This document shows, piece after piece, positions 1-8,384 of a DNA stretch of 39,232 bases. The stretch lies in assembly GCA_047611425.1 (NCBI GenBank), contig JBLFWJ010000005.1, positions 1 through 39,232 on the forward strand, read 5' to 3'. How positions within the stretch are numbered: the stretch's first letter is position 1; every line of letters begins with the position of its first letter. Position numbers and translations under genes: made by a program. The stretch comes from JBLFWJ01 sp047611425 (GTDB lineage Bacteria; Bacteroidota; Bacteroidia; UBA10329). Below the pieces are notes generated by a model. That model made no database searches and was not told the origin of the DNA. It saw only the letters and a program-made list of their open reading frames with translations.

Positions 1-885
1 TTCTACGCCAATCCGTTATATCTTAATCCAGCTTTTGCTGGTTCCAAGAGGTGTCCACGGGTTGTGATGAACTATCGTAACCAATGGCCTGCCATTTCCG
101 GCACATTCGTCACCTATAGTGCATCTTATGACATGCACATAGACAAAATTCACGGTGGTATTGGGGCAATGTTTGTTGCCGATAGAGCCGGAGAAGGAAC
201 CCTAAATAGTATAGAAGGTTCGATTATATACTCATATCAACTTAATGTGAGTAGAAAATTCACAATGCGATTTGGAGGGCAAGTAACTCTGGCTCAAAGA
301 AGCATTGATTGGGATAAATTGACTTTCAATGACATGATTGACCCGCGGTTTGGGTTTGTTTACCCAACCAACGAGGTAAGACCAAACTCAACTTCTCGTC
401 TCTTTGTTGATTTTTCTGCTGGATTTGTTGGCTATACTGAAAATTTCTTTTTTGGATATGCAGCGCATCATTTAAGCCAGCCTGACGAAGGTTTCAATGG
501 TGTAAGTAAGCTTCCGCTTAAACATACTGGTCATGCTGGAGTGGTATTCTACTTTAATAAGAAGCGAAAGGAAAAAGGGTCAATTTCACCTAATATCCTT
601 TATCAGCACCAACAAGATTTTCAGCAACTTAATTATGGTTTCTACTTTAAATATGGAATTGTAGTTGGTGGCTTGTGGTTCCGTCAAAGCTTTACCAACC
701 CGGATGCTTTTGTCGTACTAGCTGGTATAGAGCACAATGCATTTAAGTTCGGGTACAGTTATGACATTACTGTAAGTACTCTAACGAATAATACAGCAGG
801 GTCGCACGAACTCTCGCTCGGCTTGCAGTTCGGGTGTCGTAAAGCCAAAAAGAAATTCAGGGCAATAAGTTGTCCTTCCTTTTAG
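1..885 (+). CDS. PorP/SprF family type IX secretion outer-membrane protein (5' partial)
   Basis: The frame is open from base 1, so the gene begins before the window; the ATG at 64 is internal. Translation from base 1 reads FYANPLYLNPAFAGS, then YRNQWP and TYSASYD, which is the N-terminal signature of PorP/SprF barrels just after their signal peptide. The rest shows alternating hydrophobic beta strands and ends near LSLGLQFGCRKAKKK. SprF-type proteins sit in the outer membrane and help secrete and attach partner adhesins (such as SprB) through the type IX system. No giant adhesin gene is visible here, but upstream is unseen. The next gene, gldJ, lies 65 bases downstream on the same strand and belongs to the same machinery. 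The family call is firm; the specific partner is unknown. Confidence 0.88.
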   Translation, partial: FYANPLYLNPAFAGSKRCPRVVMNYRNQWPAISGTFVTYSASYDMHIDKIHGGIGAMFVADRAGEGTLNSIEGSIIYSYQLNVSRKFTMRFGGQVTLAQRSIDWDKLTFNDMIDPRFGFVYPTNEVRPNSTSRLFVDFSAGFVGYTENFFFGYAAHHLSQPDEGFNGVSKLPLKHTGHAGVVFYFNKKRKEKGSISPNILYQHQQDFQQLNYGFYFKYGIVVGGLWFRQSFTNPDAFVVLAGIEHNAFKFGYSYDITVSTLTNNTAGSHELSLGLQFGCRKAKKKFRAISCPSF

Positions 886-907
886 TTCATACAAACGAAA
901 CAAGAAT

Positions 908-929
908 TCCGCTTGTACGTAGAAGCGGA
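908..929 (+). promoter_or_regulatory. Small hairpin in the gldJ leader
   Basis: A perfect 7-bp inverted repeat (TCCGCTT at 908-914, AAGCGGA at 923-929) with an 8-base loop lies between the PorP/SprF stop and the gldJ start at 951. No T-tract follows, so it is not a typical terminator. It may stabilise or separate the two transcripts; that role is inference. Confidence 0.4.
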
Positions 930-950
930 GATCAATAAAAACTATCGGAC

Positions 951-2420
951 ATGAAAACTTCATTTGCAAGTAAGCTTCTGTTCACTTTTTCGATTCTCTC
1001 TGTGGCATTGATTTCGTGCCAGAAAGATGGATCCAATACAACAGGGTGGAATTACAATGACCCCAAGAATGGGGGGTTCCAGGTAGATGGTTATGAAGGC
1101 CAAGAAACTGGACCAGGTCTAGTCTTTGTCGAAGGTGGAACCTTCACTATGGGTAGGGTTGAACAAGATGTGCGCTACGATTGGGACATTATTCCAAGGA
1201 GGGTAACTGTATCGTCATTTTATATGGACGAAACGGAGGTAAACAATACTGACTATCGCGAATACTTGTATTGGATTAACAGGGTGTTCTCTGCATCCTA
1301 CCCTGAAGTTTGGAAGAAAGCATTGCCTGACACTTTGGTTTGGAGAAGCAAACTAGCCTACAACGAACCTTTTGTTGAGCTATACCTTCGTCACCCAGCC
1401 TATGCATTTTACCCGGTTGTTGGTATTAATTGGTTGCAGGCAACAGATTATTGCGCTTGGAGAACCGATCGGGTAAATGAGAGTATCTTAATTCGAGAAG
1501 GAATTCTTCAAACCAATCCAAATCAGGTTGATGAGGACAACTTCAATACAGATTCATATTTAGCTGGCCAATACGAAGGACTAGTAAGAACGGACCTTAT
1601 TGACCTAGACCCAAACAAAGACACTAGAAAAGTAAAAATAGAGGATGGGCTTTTACTACCTCGATACCGACTACCTACAGAAGCAGAATGGGAGTTTGCC
1701 GCGCTAGGATTAATCGGGAATACTGTTTACGAAAGAATTACAGAAAGAAGGCTGTACCCGTGGAATGGGCATATTCTTCGAAACAAAGACGAAGCGTACA
1801 AGGGTCAAATGATGGCTAATTACAAACGAGGACGCGGTGACAACATGGGTGCTGCCGGAAGTTTAAATGATATGGCTGATATCCCTGCTCCAGTTGCTAG
1901 TTATTGGCCAAATGATTATGGTTTATACTGCATGGCTGGAAACGTAAACGAATGGGTGATGGATGTATACCGTCCATTGAGTTTAGAGGATGATGATGAT
2001 TTCCGTGCCTTTAGAGGAAATACCTTTAAAACTCAGCTGAGAGAGGAAGAAGGCGAAATAGCTGAGAAAGATAGCTTAGGAAGAATCATCTTCCGAGAAG
2101 TTACGGAAGAAGAGAATCTTGACAGAAGAAATTATAAGAAATCAGACAACATCAATTACCTAGATGGAGATTACGAGTCAAGCATATTCTATCAAGAGGA
2201 GGAATATCTTGAAGGCGAAAAATCAAAAGAAAGAATGTATCAATGGAGTGTTACTTCTTTGATTAACGATAAGGCCCACGTATACAAAGGAGGTAGTTGG
2301 AAGGACAGAGCATATTGGTTGGTTCCAGGTACAAGAAGGTTTCTGGACGAAAAACAAAGAACCGATGATTTGGGCTTCCGTTGCGCTATGATGCGTGCTG
2401 GGTCTCCAGTTCAAGATTGA
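951..2420 (+). CDS. gldJ: Gliding motility / type IX secretion lipoprotein GldJ
   Basis: A 489-residue protein with a lipoprotein signal peptide (MKTSFASKLLFTFSILSVAL, lipobox cysteine in ALISCQ, about residue 23) and a formylglycine-generating-enzyme/SUMF1 fold. It has FVEGGTFTMGRVEQDV, FYMDETEVNNTDY, RLPTEAEWEFAA, GNVNEWVMDVY, KGGSWKDRAYW and the terminal GFRCAM. The early text after the lipobox (GWNYNDPKNGGFQV, then GQETGPGLVFVEGG) resembles GldJ rather than GldK. GldJ is a periplasm-facing lipoprotein needed to stabilise other T9SS/gliding components. Synteny supports the name, since murF follows, as in other Flavobacteria. The protein is somewhat shorter than the roughly 560-residue Flavobacterium form. 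A strong intrinsic terminator closes the gene. Confidence 0.9.
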   Translation: MKTSFASKLLFTFSILSVALISCQKDGSNTTGWNYNDPKNGGFQVDGYEGQETGPGLVFVEGGTFTMGRVEQDVRYDWDIIPRRVTVSSFYMDETEVNNTDYREYLYWINRVFSASYPEVWKKALPDTLVWRSKLAYNEPFVELYLRHPAYAFYPVVGINWLQATDYCAWRTDRVNESILIREGILQTNPNQVDEDNFNTDSYLAGQYEGLVRTDLIDLDPNKDTRKVKIEDGLLLPRYRLPTEAEWEFAALGLIGNTVYERITERRLYPWNGHILRNKDEAYKGQMMANYKRGRGDNMGAAGSLNDMADIPAPVASYWPNDYGLYCMAGNVNEWVMDVYRPLSLEDDDDFRAFRGNTFKTQLREEEGEIAEKDSLGRIIFREVTEEENLDRRNYKKSDNINYLDGDYESSIFYQEEEYLEGEKSKERMYQWSVTSLINDKAHVYKGGSWKDRAYWLVPGTRRFLDEKQRTDDLGFRCAMMRAGSPVQD

Positions 2421-2440
2421 TATTAAATAGCTTTTAATAC

Positions 2441-2475
2441 AAGCCCTGTTGCATATTGCAACAGGGCTTTTTTTT
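2441..2475 (+). terminator. Intrinsic terminator of gldJ
   Basis: A 13-bp perfect stem (2441-2453 pairing with 2457-2469) has a 3-base loop and is followed by an uninterrupted T run to 2475. It starts 20 bases after the gldJ stop and ends 9 bases before the murF ATG, so murF needs its own promoter or read-through. Confidence 0.92.
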
Positions 2476-2480
2476 CTTTG
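2473..2480 (+). promoter_or_regulatory. Putative -7 box of murF inside the terminator T-tract
   Basis: TTTCTTTG matches five of the six fixed positions of the Bacteroidota -7 element TAnnTTTG and ends 4 bases before the murF ATG. A TTG at 2449-2451, inside the terminator stem, sits 21 bases upstream as a possible -33 element. If used, the transcript would be leaderless or nearly so. Confidence 0.35.
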
Positions 2481-2484
2481 TGAA

Positions 2485-3777
2485 ATGTCAATATCCGAGT
2501 TACACGAAATTTTTCTAGAGTCTACGGGCATCTCAACTGATTCTAGAAAAATCTGGAAAGACTGTATTTATTTGTCATTGAAAGGTGACCGATTTAATGG
2601 GAATAATTTTGCCTTGCAAGCCCTAAGTCAAGGTGCCTCTTTCTCAGTTATTGATCAAGTTCTGGAGGAAAAAAACAACAGTTTAATAAAAGTTGAAAAC
2701 GGCCTTCAAACCTTACAAAACCTTGCTGCATATCATAGAGCGTATTGCGGATGGCCTACTCTAGGCATTACAGGGTCAAACGGTAAAACAACCACAAAGG
2801 AATTGATTGGTGTCCTTTTGGCAAGCAAGTATCGAACCTTGATTACCGAAGGAAATCTGAATAACCATATAGGTGTTCCACTGACTGTTTTAAAAGGCTC
2901 AAAAAGCCATGAAATAGCTGTAATAGAAATGGGTGCTAGCCACCCCGGTAATATTAAAGTGTTGTGCGAAATGGCCGACCCTGATCTTGGGCTGATAACG
3001 AATATTGGAAAAGCCCATTTAGAAGGAATGGGCGGTATTTCTGGGGTACTAAAAACTAAAGGGGAGCTATTTGATCACATACTTAAGAAAGAGGGAAAGC
3101 TACTTCTCAATTCAAATCAACCTTTATTAGCTGATTCTTACTCTGGGAATGAACATTTGCGTTATGGTTCCGGTAAGGGAAATGACATTCAAGGACACTC
3201 GGAAAATAACAATGGATATCTACGAGTAGTATGGAAATTGAAGGATGAAATTGATTGGAGGACAATCAACACTAATCTTGTTGGCAATTACAATCTGGAT
3301 AATGTGCTTTCTGCAATAACGGTAGGCATTTATTTTGGTGTTGATCCAATTGAGATTGCAAAAGCAATAGAAAAGTACATTCCTACAAATAATCGATCCG
3401 AGCTTGAAGTGTCCGGTACTAATCGAATTATTTGGGACGCATACAATGCCAATCCTAGCAGTATGACGTCTGCATTGACCAACGTAGCTAGTTTCAATGC
3501 GGATAAACTAATTCTGATTCTCGGTGAAATGAATGAGGTTGGCGAAACTTCTTTAGTAGAGCATCAAAGTCTTATTGATGAGGCAACCAAGTTAAACCCG
3601 ACTTCTCTAATATTGATTGGTGAAAGCTTTAGAAAATGCGAGGCTGGAGTCTCCGAGCATTTTTCAGGTGTCGATGGCCTTGTTTCATACTTGTCGGAAA
3701 AGCCACTATCGGATTCACTTATCTTAGTTAAAGGGTCTCGTAGCAATCAATTGGAAAAACTAAAGGGGATTCTTTAA
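2485..3777 (+). CDS. murF: UDP-N-acetylmuramoyl-tripeptide-D-alanyl-D-alanine ligase MurF
   Basis: A 430-residue Mur ligase that adds D-Ala-D-Ala to UDP-MurNAc-tripeptide in the cytoplasm, the last soluble step of peptidoglycan precursor synthesis. Visible are the N-terminal MurF domain (TDSRKIWKDCIYLSLKGDRF), the ATP-binding loop GITGSNGKTTTKE at about residues 92-104, the central domain (NHIGVPLTVL, EMGASHPGNIK, TNIGKAHLEG) and the C-terminal Mur ligase domain (NRSELE, WDAYNANPSSM, LILGEMNEVG, LVKGSR). I chose the ATG at 2485 because upstream in-frame codons lie in the gldJ terminator and the homologous region starts here (MSISELHEIF). The 3' end overlaps the convergent wzz-like gene by 4 bases. 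Confidence 0.95.
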   Translation: MSISELHEIFLESTGISTDSRKIWKDCIYLSLKGDRFNGNNFALQALSQGASFSVIDQVLEEKNNSLIKVENGLQTLQNLAAYHRAYCGWPTLGITGSNGKTTTKELIGVLLASKYRTLITEGNLNNHIGVPLTVLKGSKSHEIAVIEMGASHPGNIKVLCEMADPDLGLITNIGKAHLEGMGGISGVLKTKGELFDHILKKEGKLLLNSNQPLLADSYSGNEHLRYGSGKGNDIQGHSENNNGYLRVVWKLKDEIDWRTINTNLVGNYNLDNVLSAITVGIYFGVDPIEIAKAIEKYIPTNNRSELEVSGTNRIIWDAYNANPSSMTSALTNVASFNADKLILILGEMNEVGETSLVEHQSLIDEATKLNPTSLILIGESFRKCEAGVSEHFSGVDGLVSYLSEKPLSDSLILVKGSRSNQLEKLKGIL

Positions 3778-4811
3778 TCCTCGAGGGCATCTCGAATGAT
3801 CTTGGCTCCAATCACCCATAAAATTGCGAGAACTCCGCCAATTAGTCCAAAGATTACAACCGCTTTCGGCAATGATAGTTTTATCTGCTTTAATGGAAGT
3901 ATTGGCCTGTCAATAATTTGAAGCAATGGTGTTTCCTTAAGTAGTGCCATTTTTGACAACTCCAAGTTCTTAATAGCCTCAGTGTACATCGCATTTAATA
4001 TTTGTACCTGTCGCTGCAACCTTAATTCGGTTAAATATCCTACAGCTTTAATAATTGAACGTTGACTGTCTTTCCAACGGGCTAATTCTAATTCTGCCCC
4101 AGAAAGTGCTCCAGCAACCGAATCGGTACGTTCTTGAACAAAGTCTAGCGTTTGACGAGCGCGTTTTGTTTTAACATCAACATAATATTTAGCCACCGCA
4201 TCAACTAATCTTTCGCTCATCACTTTACTGAAAATCTCATCCTGCGAAACACAACTGACATAAAGAATATTGGAGGTGATATTCACCCGTTCTATAACTA
4301 GATGATCTTCAACCAATGCCTCATAAATACCTGCTAAGAGACTATCTTGGAGGAATCCTCCATTAGCATTAAATTTAATATTGATTAATCGTTGGTCTTC
4401 GTCCCATTCTTTTCGGAGTCCATAGGTTTCAACATACTTATTAATGAGCGGCTCAGAATCCTGAGTACTCAACAGAGCCTCCGTCACTAACTGTCTTGAT
4501 TGAAGCAGTTCCACAACATTATCGGTACTGAAGGCACTTGATTCTCCTCCTACATCAATACCGAACTGACTAGCTACACCAACATAGCCCGCTAGTGATC
4601 CTGCTCCGCCACTTTGTTCCTCAATAATAAACGTGAGTTTACCTTCATAATCAACCGAGAGCATGAAGGCTGCCAAAACTCCCATGCCCGCAAACAAAAC
4701 CCCAACAATACCGATAAAGAGCCGTCTTCTCAAAGCTTCTTTATAGAAGCCACGTAAGAGTAGAATTAGCTGCTTTAGCGGGTCTTCTTGGCGCTGTAAC
4801 TGTTCTGACAT
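3774..4811 (-). CDS. Wzz/GumC-type chain-length determinant protein
   Basis: A 345-residue inner-membrane protein with the typical Wzz layout: a cytoplasmic N-terminus, a first membrane helix (LFIGIVGVLFAGMGVLAAF, about 32-50), a large periplasmic domain with a coiled-coil stretch (RQTLDFVQERTDSVAGALSG) and a second helix near the end (VVIFGLIGGVLAILWVIGA). The PxxP-like motif before the last helix (RPILPLKQIKLSLPK) is present. There is no C-terminal tyrosine kinase domain. These proteins set polysaccharide chain length and work with an outer-membrane SLBB channel, and the SLBB gene is immediately upstream (9-base gap). No Wzy or Wzx is visible. The substrate polymer is unknown. Confidence 0.88.
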   Translation of the reverse strand: MSEQLQRQEDPLKQLILLLRGFYKEALRRRLFIGIVGVLFAGMGVLAAFMLSVDYEGKLTFIIEEQSGGAGSLAGYVGVASQFGIDVGGESSAFSTDNVVELLQSRQLVTEALLSTQDSEPLINKYVETYGLRKEWDEDQRLINIKFNANGGFLQDSLLAGIYEALVEDHLVIERVNITSNILYVSCVSQDEIFSKVMSERLVDAVAKYYVDVKTKRARQTLDFVQERTDSVAGALSGAELELARWKDSQRSIIKAVGYLTELRLQRQVQILNAMYTEAIKNLELSKMALLKETPLLQIIDRPILPLKQIKLSLPKAVVIFGLIGGVLAILWVIGAKIIRDALED

Positions 4812-4820
4812 CGGCTCGGT

Positions 4821-7163
4821 CTACTGTTGTGAAGCTACAATCCGATCGATCAACAACCAAAGGGTTAAAATACCCGTGACCTTAATTGTGGTATTTTCAA
4901 TCACTTTATTCCAATCAACAGGTGGGCGTTGGGATTTGTCGGCCTTTTCTGGCTTGTACATCACCACAACTTCAGATCCTTGGGTGACTTTTGGATAAAT
5001 TTTAAACAAACCTAGATTGACTGTTTTCTTAATAATTCCGTTTGCATGAATCACGTACGTCTTACTTCGATGACTGCTTTTGTTAAAGCCACCAGCAAAA
5101 CTCTTCACGTAGTAATTAGCCCTTTTCCCGAAGTAAGGCGCACTGATCGCATGGCCATCATAGTTAGCAATTGCTCCAGTAATGGTGACAACATCTAAAA
5201 TCTTAGGAACATCAATCCTATCACCGGCATTCAGTACCAGATCATACCTTGAATTAGGCTTTTTAATCGCTTTAGCCATGTTCAGATACACATCGCCCAT
5301 TCTTAATCTGCGCATCTTTACGCCATTAGGAAATGCATAATCCCTCAGGCCACCCGCTCTTTCAATCAAACTGCTCACCCGCTCGTCCTTCGAAAGGATA
5401 GAATACGTTCCGGGATAATTAACCTCGCCTTGTAACGAAACCACCTGCGGGCTATCGAAGACTGGGTTTACGCGTACAAAAACTTGATCATACGGCTGGA
5501 GTTGAAACTCATCTGCCTCTGCCCAAATACTTATATCCTGCTCAATTTGGAGCGTCTTAACCATCTTCCTGATTGGATCGATGCTCTTGCCATCTTCCGA
5601 AAGGTCCACCATTCTCGATACTTCAACCCTTTTGTTGGCTGCTTGAGGCTTTAACCCACCAGCAAGGAAAAGTGCATCCTTCAGACTTAAACCTGAGCCA
5701 TAAATTAGCTCGCCTTCCTTCCTCACCGCACCGTAAACCCAAACATTAAAAGAGTCTTCAAAGTCTTTCTTAGACAAAACCTGAACCTTATCAAACGGCT
5801 TCAATTCTATATTATCTGTTGAAGAGGGGTTTTTGATTACGGCCCCAACATTGATAGACAAATATGATCGTGTCATATCAGGATTCAATCTAAGAATGTA
5901 CCCTCTATCCAAGTATGCATCGTAAAGCAAGCCTTCTGTCTTTTTAAACAAATCAGAAAGACGATCGCCCTTTTTCAATTCAAAATCTCCCACAACTCTA
6001 AACGCCCCGGTGGCAGAAACCGTGTTGGTGAATCCCTCAGGAACGGTTCGAACCAAAACTTTATCCCCGTCAACAAGAGGTAAGGTCTTTCCTTCTGAAA
6101 TTAAACGATCCAAGTTCACATCGATCATTATTTCCTCACTATCCCTAAAACGAACGATTTGAATGTTCTTCCGATAAGCCGCTGCCTTTAGCCCTCCTGC
6201 ATATTGAATCACCTCAGCCAAACCTTCTCCATCTCTAATCTCATAACGAAGTGGTCTTCTCACCTCTCCTAAAACAGAAACGACTGGCCCAATAACAGGA
6301 ACCACCAAGTGATCTCCATCCTCTAAAAACGGTGGTGCAAAGTCTGTCGGTTGACCTAAATACTCATAGACATCCAAAGTATCGGTAGTCCTTCCCTTCC
6401 TCTTTACAAGTATGTTTCTGATGGAGCCGAATTTGGTTGGGCCACCAACTACGACCATTGCATTGAAGGCAGAATTGACCGCAGCAATATTGTAAGACCC
6501 TGGGTTGAGCACTTCCCCAACAATGTTAACTCGTATGTCTCGAGAATACTGTAAAGTGATTTCCATCTCAGAACGACTGAGATCTAACACTTGACTGAAT
6601 TTTCTTCTTAGCAACTTTCTCGCACCATCGAACGACAATCCTTTCAAATAAACCCTCCCAATAAGTTTGGAATCTATGTGGCCATTGGCAGTAACGGTGA
6701 ACTGTTCATTGTAATCTGAAAAACCCCAAACCGAAAGTGCCAGTTTATCTCCAATTCCAATCTTATAATTATCGGGGGCAATCACATCCTTGGCGGACTC
6801 GAAAAACTGAATCCGGTTATTCCTGAATACTTCTTGCCCAAAAACCGGGTCTTCAGCAACTACCTCAAATTTAGGTCGTTCCATTTCAATTGCATCCAGG
6901 TCAAGCCCAATTGGCTCCAGCTCCACAGGAACCTTAGCTGGTGGATCCTCCGACTTATTGTTAGAATTACCGGCAGCTTTATAAAGCATGGCCTGATCTA
7001 TCTGATCTTGGCTGAGACCACGCGCCCGTAAGACACTTTCGCTGGGTATTTGTGATGGCGAAAGCCCTTTCAGCGCATCAATATCCAAGTCGGATTGACT
7101 TATCTGTGCGCTCGTCTGTAGAACAGACAGAACCAACATTAAAACCGATATAATCCTTAGCAT
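4821..7163 (-). CDS. SLBB-domain polysaccharide export protein (Wza-like)
   Basis: A 780-residue secreted protein with a signal peptide (MLRIISVLMLVLSVLQTSAQ) that lacks a lipobox. It has a poly-export domain (YKIGIGDKLALSVWGFSDYNEQFTV region, about residues 135-215) and then repeated SLBB modules seen as VNIVGEVLNPGSYNI, VSVLGEVRRPLRYEI, WVYGAVRKEGELIYG, VSLQGEVNYPGTYSI and VTITGAIANYDGHAI. A hydrophobic segment at the C-terminus (TGILTLWLLIDRIV) could act like the outer-membrane helix of Wza. I preferred the ATG at 7163. A GTG at 7169 would overlap the acyl-CoA dehydrogenase stop by 4 bases and add two residues. It forms an export pair with the downstream Wzz-like protein. Confidence 0.9.
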   Translation of the reverse strand: MLRIISVLMLVLSVLQTSAQISQSDLDIDALKGLSPSQIPSESVLRARGLSQDQIDQAMLYKAAGNSNNKSEDPPAKVPVELEPIGLDLDAIEMERPKFEVVAEDPVFGQEVFRNNRIQFFESAKDVIAPDNYKIGIGDKLALSVWGFSDYNEQFTVTANGHIDSKLIGRVYLKGLSFDGARKLLRRKFSQVLDLSRSEMEITLQYSRDIRVNIVGEVLNPGSYNIAAVNSAFNAMVVVGGPTKFGSIRNILVKRKGRTTDTLDVYEYLGQPTDFAPPFLEDGDHLVVPVIGPVVSVLGEVRRPLRYEIRDGEGLAEVIQYAGGLKAAAYRKNIQIVRFRDSEEIMIDVNLDRLISEGKTLPLVDGDKVLVRTVPEGFTNTVSATGAFRVVGDFELKKGDRLSDLFKKTEGLLYDAYLDRGYILRLNPDMTRSYLSINVGAVIKNPSSTDNIELKPFDKVQVLSKKDFEDSFNVWVYGAVRKEGELIYGSGLSLKDALFLAGGLKPQAANKRVEVSRMVDLSEDGKSIDPIRKMVKTLQIEQDISIWAEADEFQLQPYDQVFVRVNPVFDSPQVVSLQGEVNYPGTYSILSKDERVSSLIERAGGLRDYAFPNGVKMRRLRMGDVYLNMAKAIKKPNSRYDLVLNAGDRIDVPKILDVVTITGAIANYDGHAISAPYFGKRANYYVKSFAGGFNKSSHRSKTYVIHANGIIKKTVNLGLFKIYPKVTQGSEVVVMYKPEKADKSQRPPVDWNKVIENTTIKVTGILTLWLLIDRIVASQQ

Positions 7164-7165
7164 CC

Positions 7166-8305
7166 TCACTTGGTTACTGCTCTTGATATTACAATCTGCT
7201 GCACTTCTGAAGTGCCTTCGTAGATCTGTGTAATCTTGGCATCTCTCATCAATCTTTCTACGTGGTATTCTTTTACGTATCCATATCCGCCATGGACTTG
7301 AACGGCCTCAATACTGGTTTCCATAGCCACCTTAGAAGCGTACAATTTGGCTTTTGAACTAGACACATCATAGTTCATTCCTTGATCCTTCTCCCAAGCA
7401 GACTTGTAAATCAGCATTCTAGCGGCCTCAATATTTGTGGCCATATCTGCCAATTTAAATTGGATTGCCTGATGCTGTGAGATTGGCTTCCCAAAAGCTT
7501 TTCTTTCCTTCGAATAAGCCAGTGCCAGTTCCATTGAACCACTCGCTATTCCAAGTGCCTGCGAAGCAATTCCGATTCTGCCTCCTGACAAGGTTTGCAT
7601 AGCAAACTTAAACCCGAATCCATCTTCACCAATTCTATTTTCCTTCGGAACTTTCACATCTTGAAAAAGCAAAGAGTGAGTATCCGATGATCTAATTCCC
7701 AGCTTGTCTTCCTTGGCCGACACAGTAAATCCTTCCATGCCTTTTTCAACAATCAGACAGTTGATTCCTCGGTGCCCTTTGCTTTCGTCCGTCTGCGCAA
7801 TGACTAAATACGTGCTTGCATTGCTGCCATTGGTAATCCAATTCTTGGTACCATTCAATTCGTAATAATCGCCCTTATCAATGGCCTTGGTCTGCTGCGA
7901 TGTAGCATCAGATCCAGCTTCTGGCTCAGACAGCGCAAAAGCACCTATCACTTCACCTTTTGCCAAAGGCACCAAATATTTCTGCTTTTGCTCCTCTGTA
8001 CCGTACTTCTCCAATCCCCAGCAAACCAGACTGTTGTTCACGCTCATGCAAACCGAAACTGAATTGTCAATTTTAGAAATCTCTTCCATTGCCAACACAT
8101 ACGAGATGGTATCCATGCCTCCACCACCGTATTCGGGGCTTACCATCATTCCAAGAAAACCAAGCTCTCCAAGCATTTTGACCTGCTCAGAAGCAAACTT
8201 CATTTCACGGTCTCTCTCAATCACACCTGGCAACAATTCCGCTTGCGCAAAATCGCGTGCCGCTTTTTGAATCATTAGATGCTCTTCCGTCAACTCAAAT
8301 CTCAT
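7166..8305 (-). CDS. Acyl-CoA dehydrogenase (short/medium-chain type)
   Basis: A 379-residue flavoenzyme that oxidises acyl-CoA to trans-2-enoyl-CoA. Family signatures are present: FALSEPEAGSDA and TKNWITNGSNA (FAD and substrate binding), LSGGRIGIASQALGIA, FGKPISQHQAIQFKLADM, QVHGGYGYVKEYHVER and RDAKITQIYEGTSEVQQIVI. The glutamate in YEGTSE is the usual catalytic base position. The length is normal. It is the first gene of a minus-strand unit whose next two genes are for polysaccharide export, with only a few bases between them. That pairing is unexpected functionally and may be simple proximity. The substrate chain length cannot be read from the sequence. Confidence 0.93.
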   Translation of the reverse strand: MRFELTEEHLMIQKAARDFAQAELLPGVIERDREMKFASEQVKMLGELGFLGMMVSPEYGGGGMDTISYVLAMEEISKIDNSVSVCMSVNNSLVCWGLEKYGTEEQKQKYLVPLAKGEVIGAFALSEPEAGSDATSQQTKAIDKGDYYELNGTKNWITNGSNASTYLVIAQTDESKGHRGINCLIVEKGMEGFTVSAKEDKLGIRSSDTHSLLFQDVKVPKENRIGEDGFGFKFAMQTLSGGRIGIASQALGIASGSMELALAYSKERKAFGKPISQHQAIQFKLADMATNIEAARMLIYKSAWEKDQGMNYDVSSSKAKLYASKVAMETSIEAVQVHGGYGYVKEYHVERLMRDAKITQIYEGTSEVQQIVISRAVTK

Positions 8306-8342
8306 AGTAAATGCAGTGTTTTTCTAGGGTTGGAATAAGCGG

Positions 8343-8350
8343 CAAATGTA
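8343..8350 (-). promoter_or_regulatory. -7 promoter box for the acyl-CoA dehydrogenase operon
   Basis: On the minus strand TACATTTG matches the Bacteroidota -7 consensus TAnnTTTG exactly, 37 bases before the ATG at 8305. No convincing TTG -33 element is seen at the usual distance. Confidence 0.5.
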
Positions 8351-8384
8351 AGTGATCTGCCCTTAAATACTTAGTTTTCAGGCC

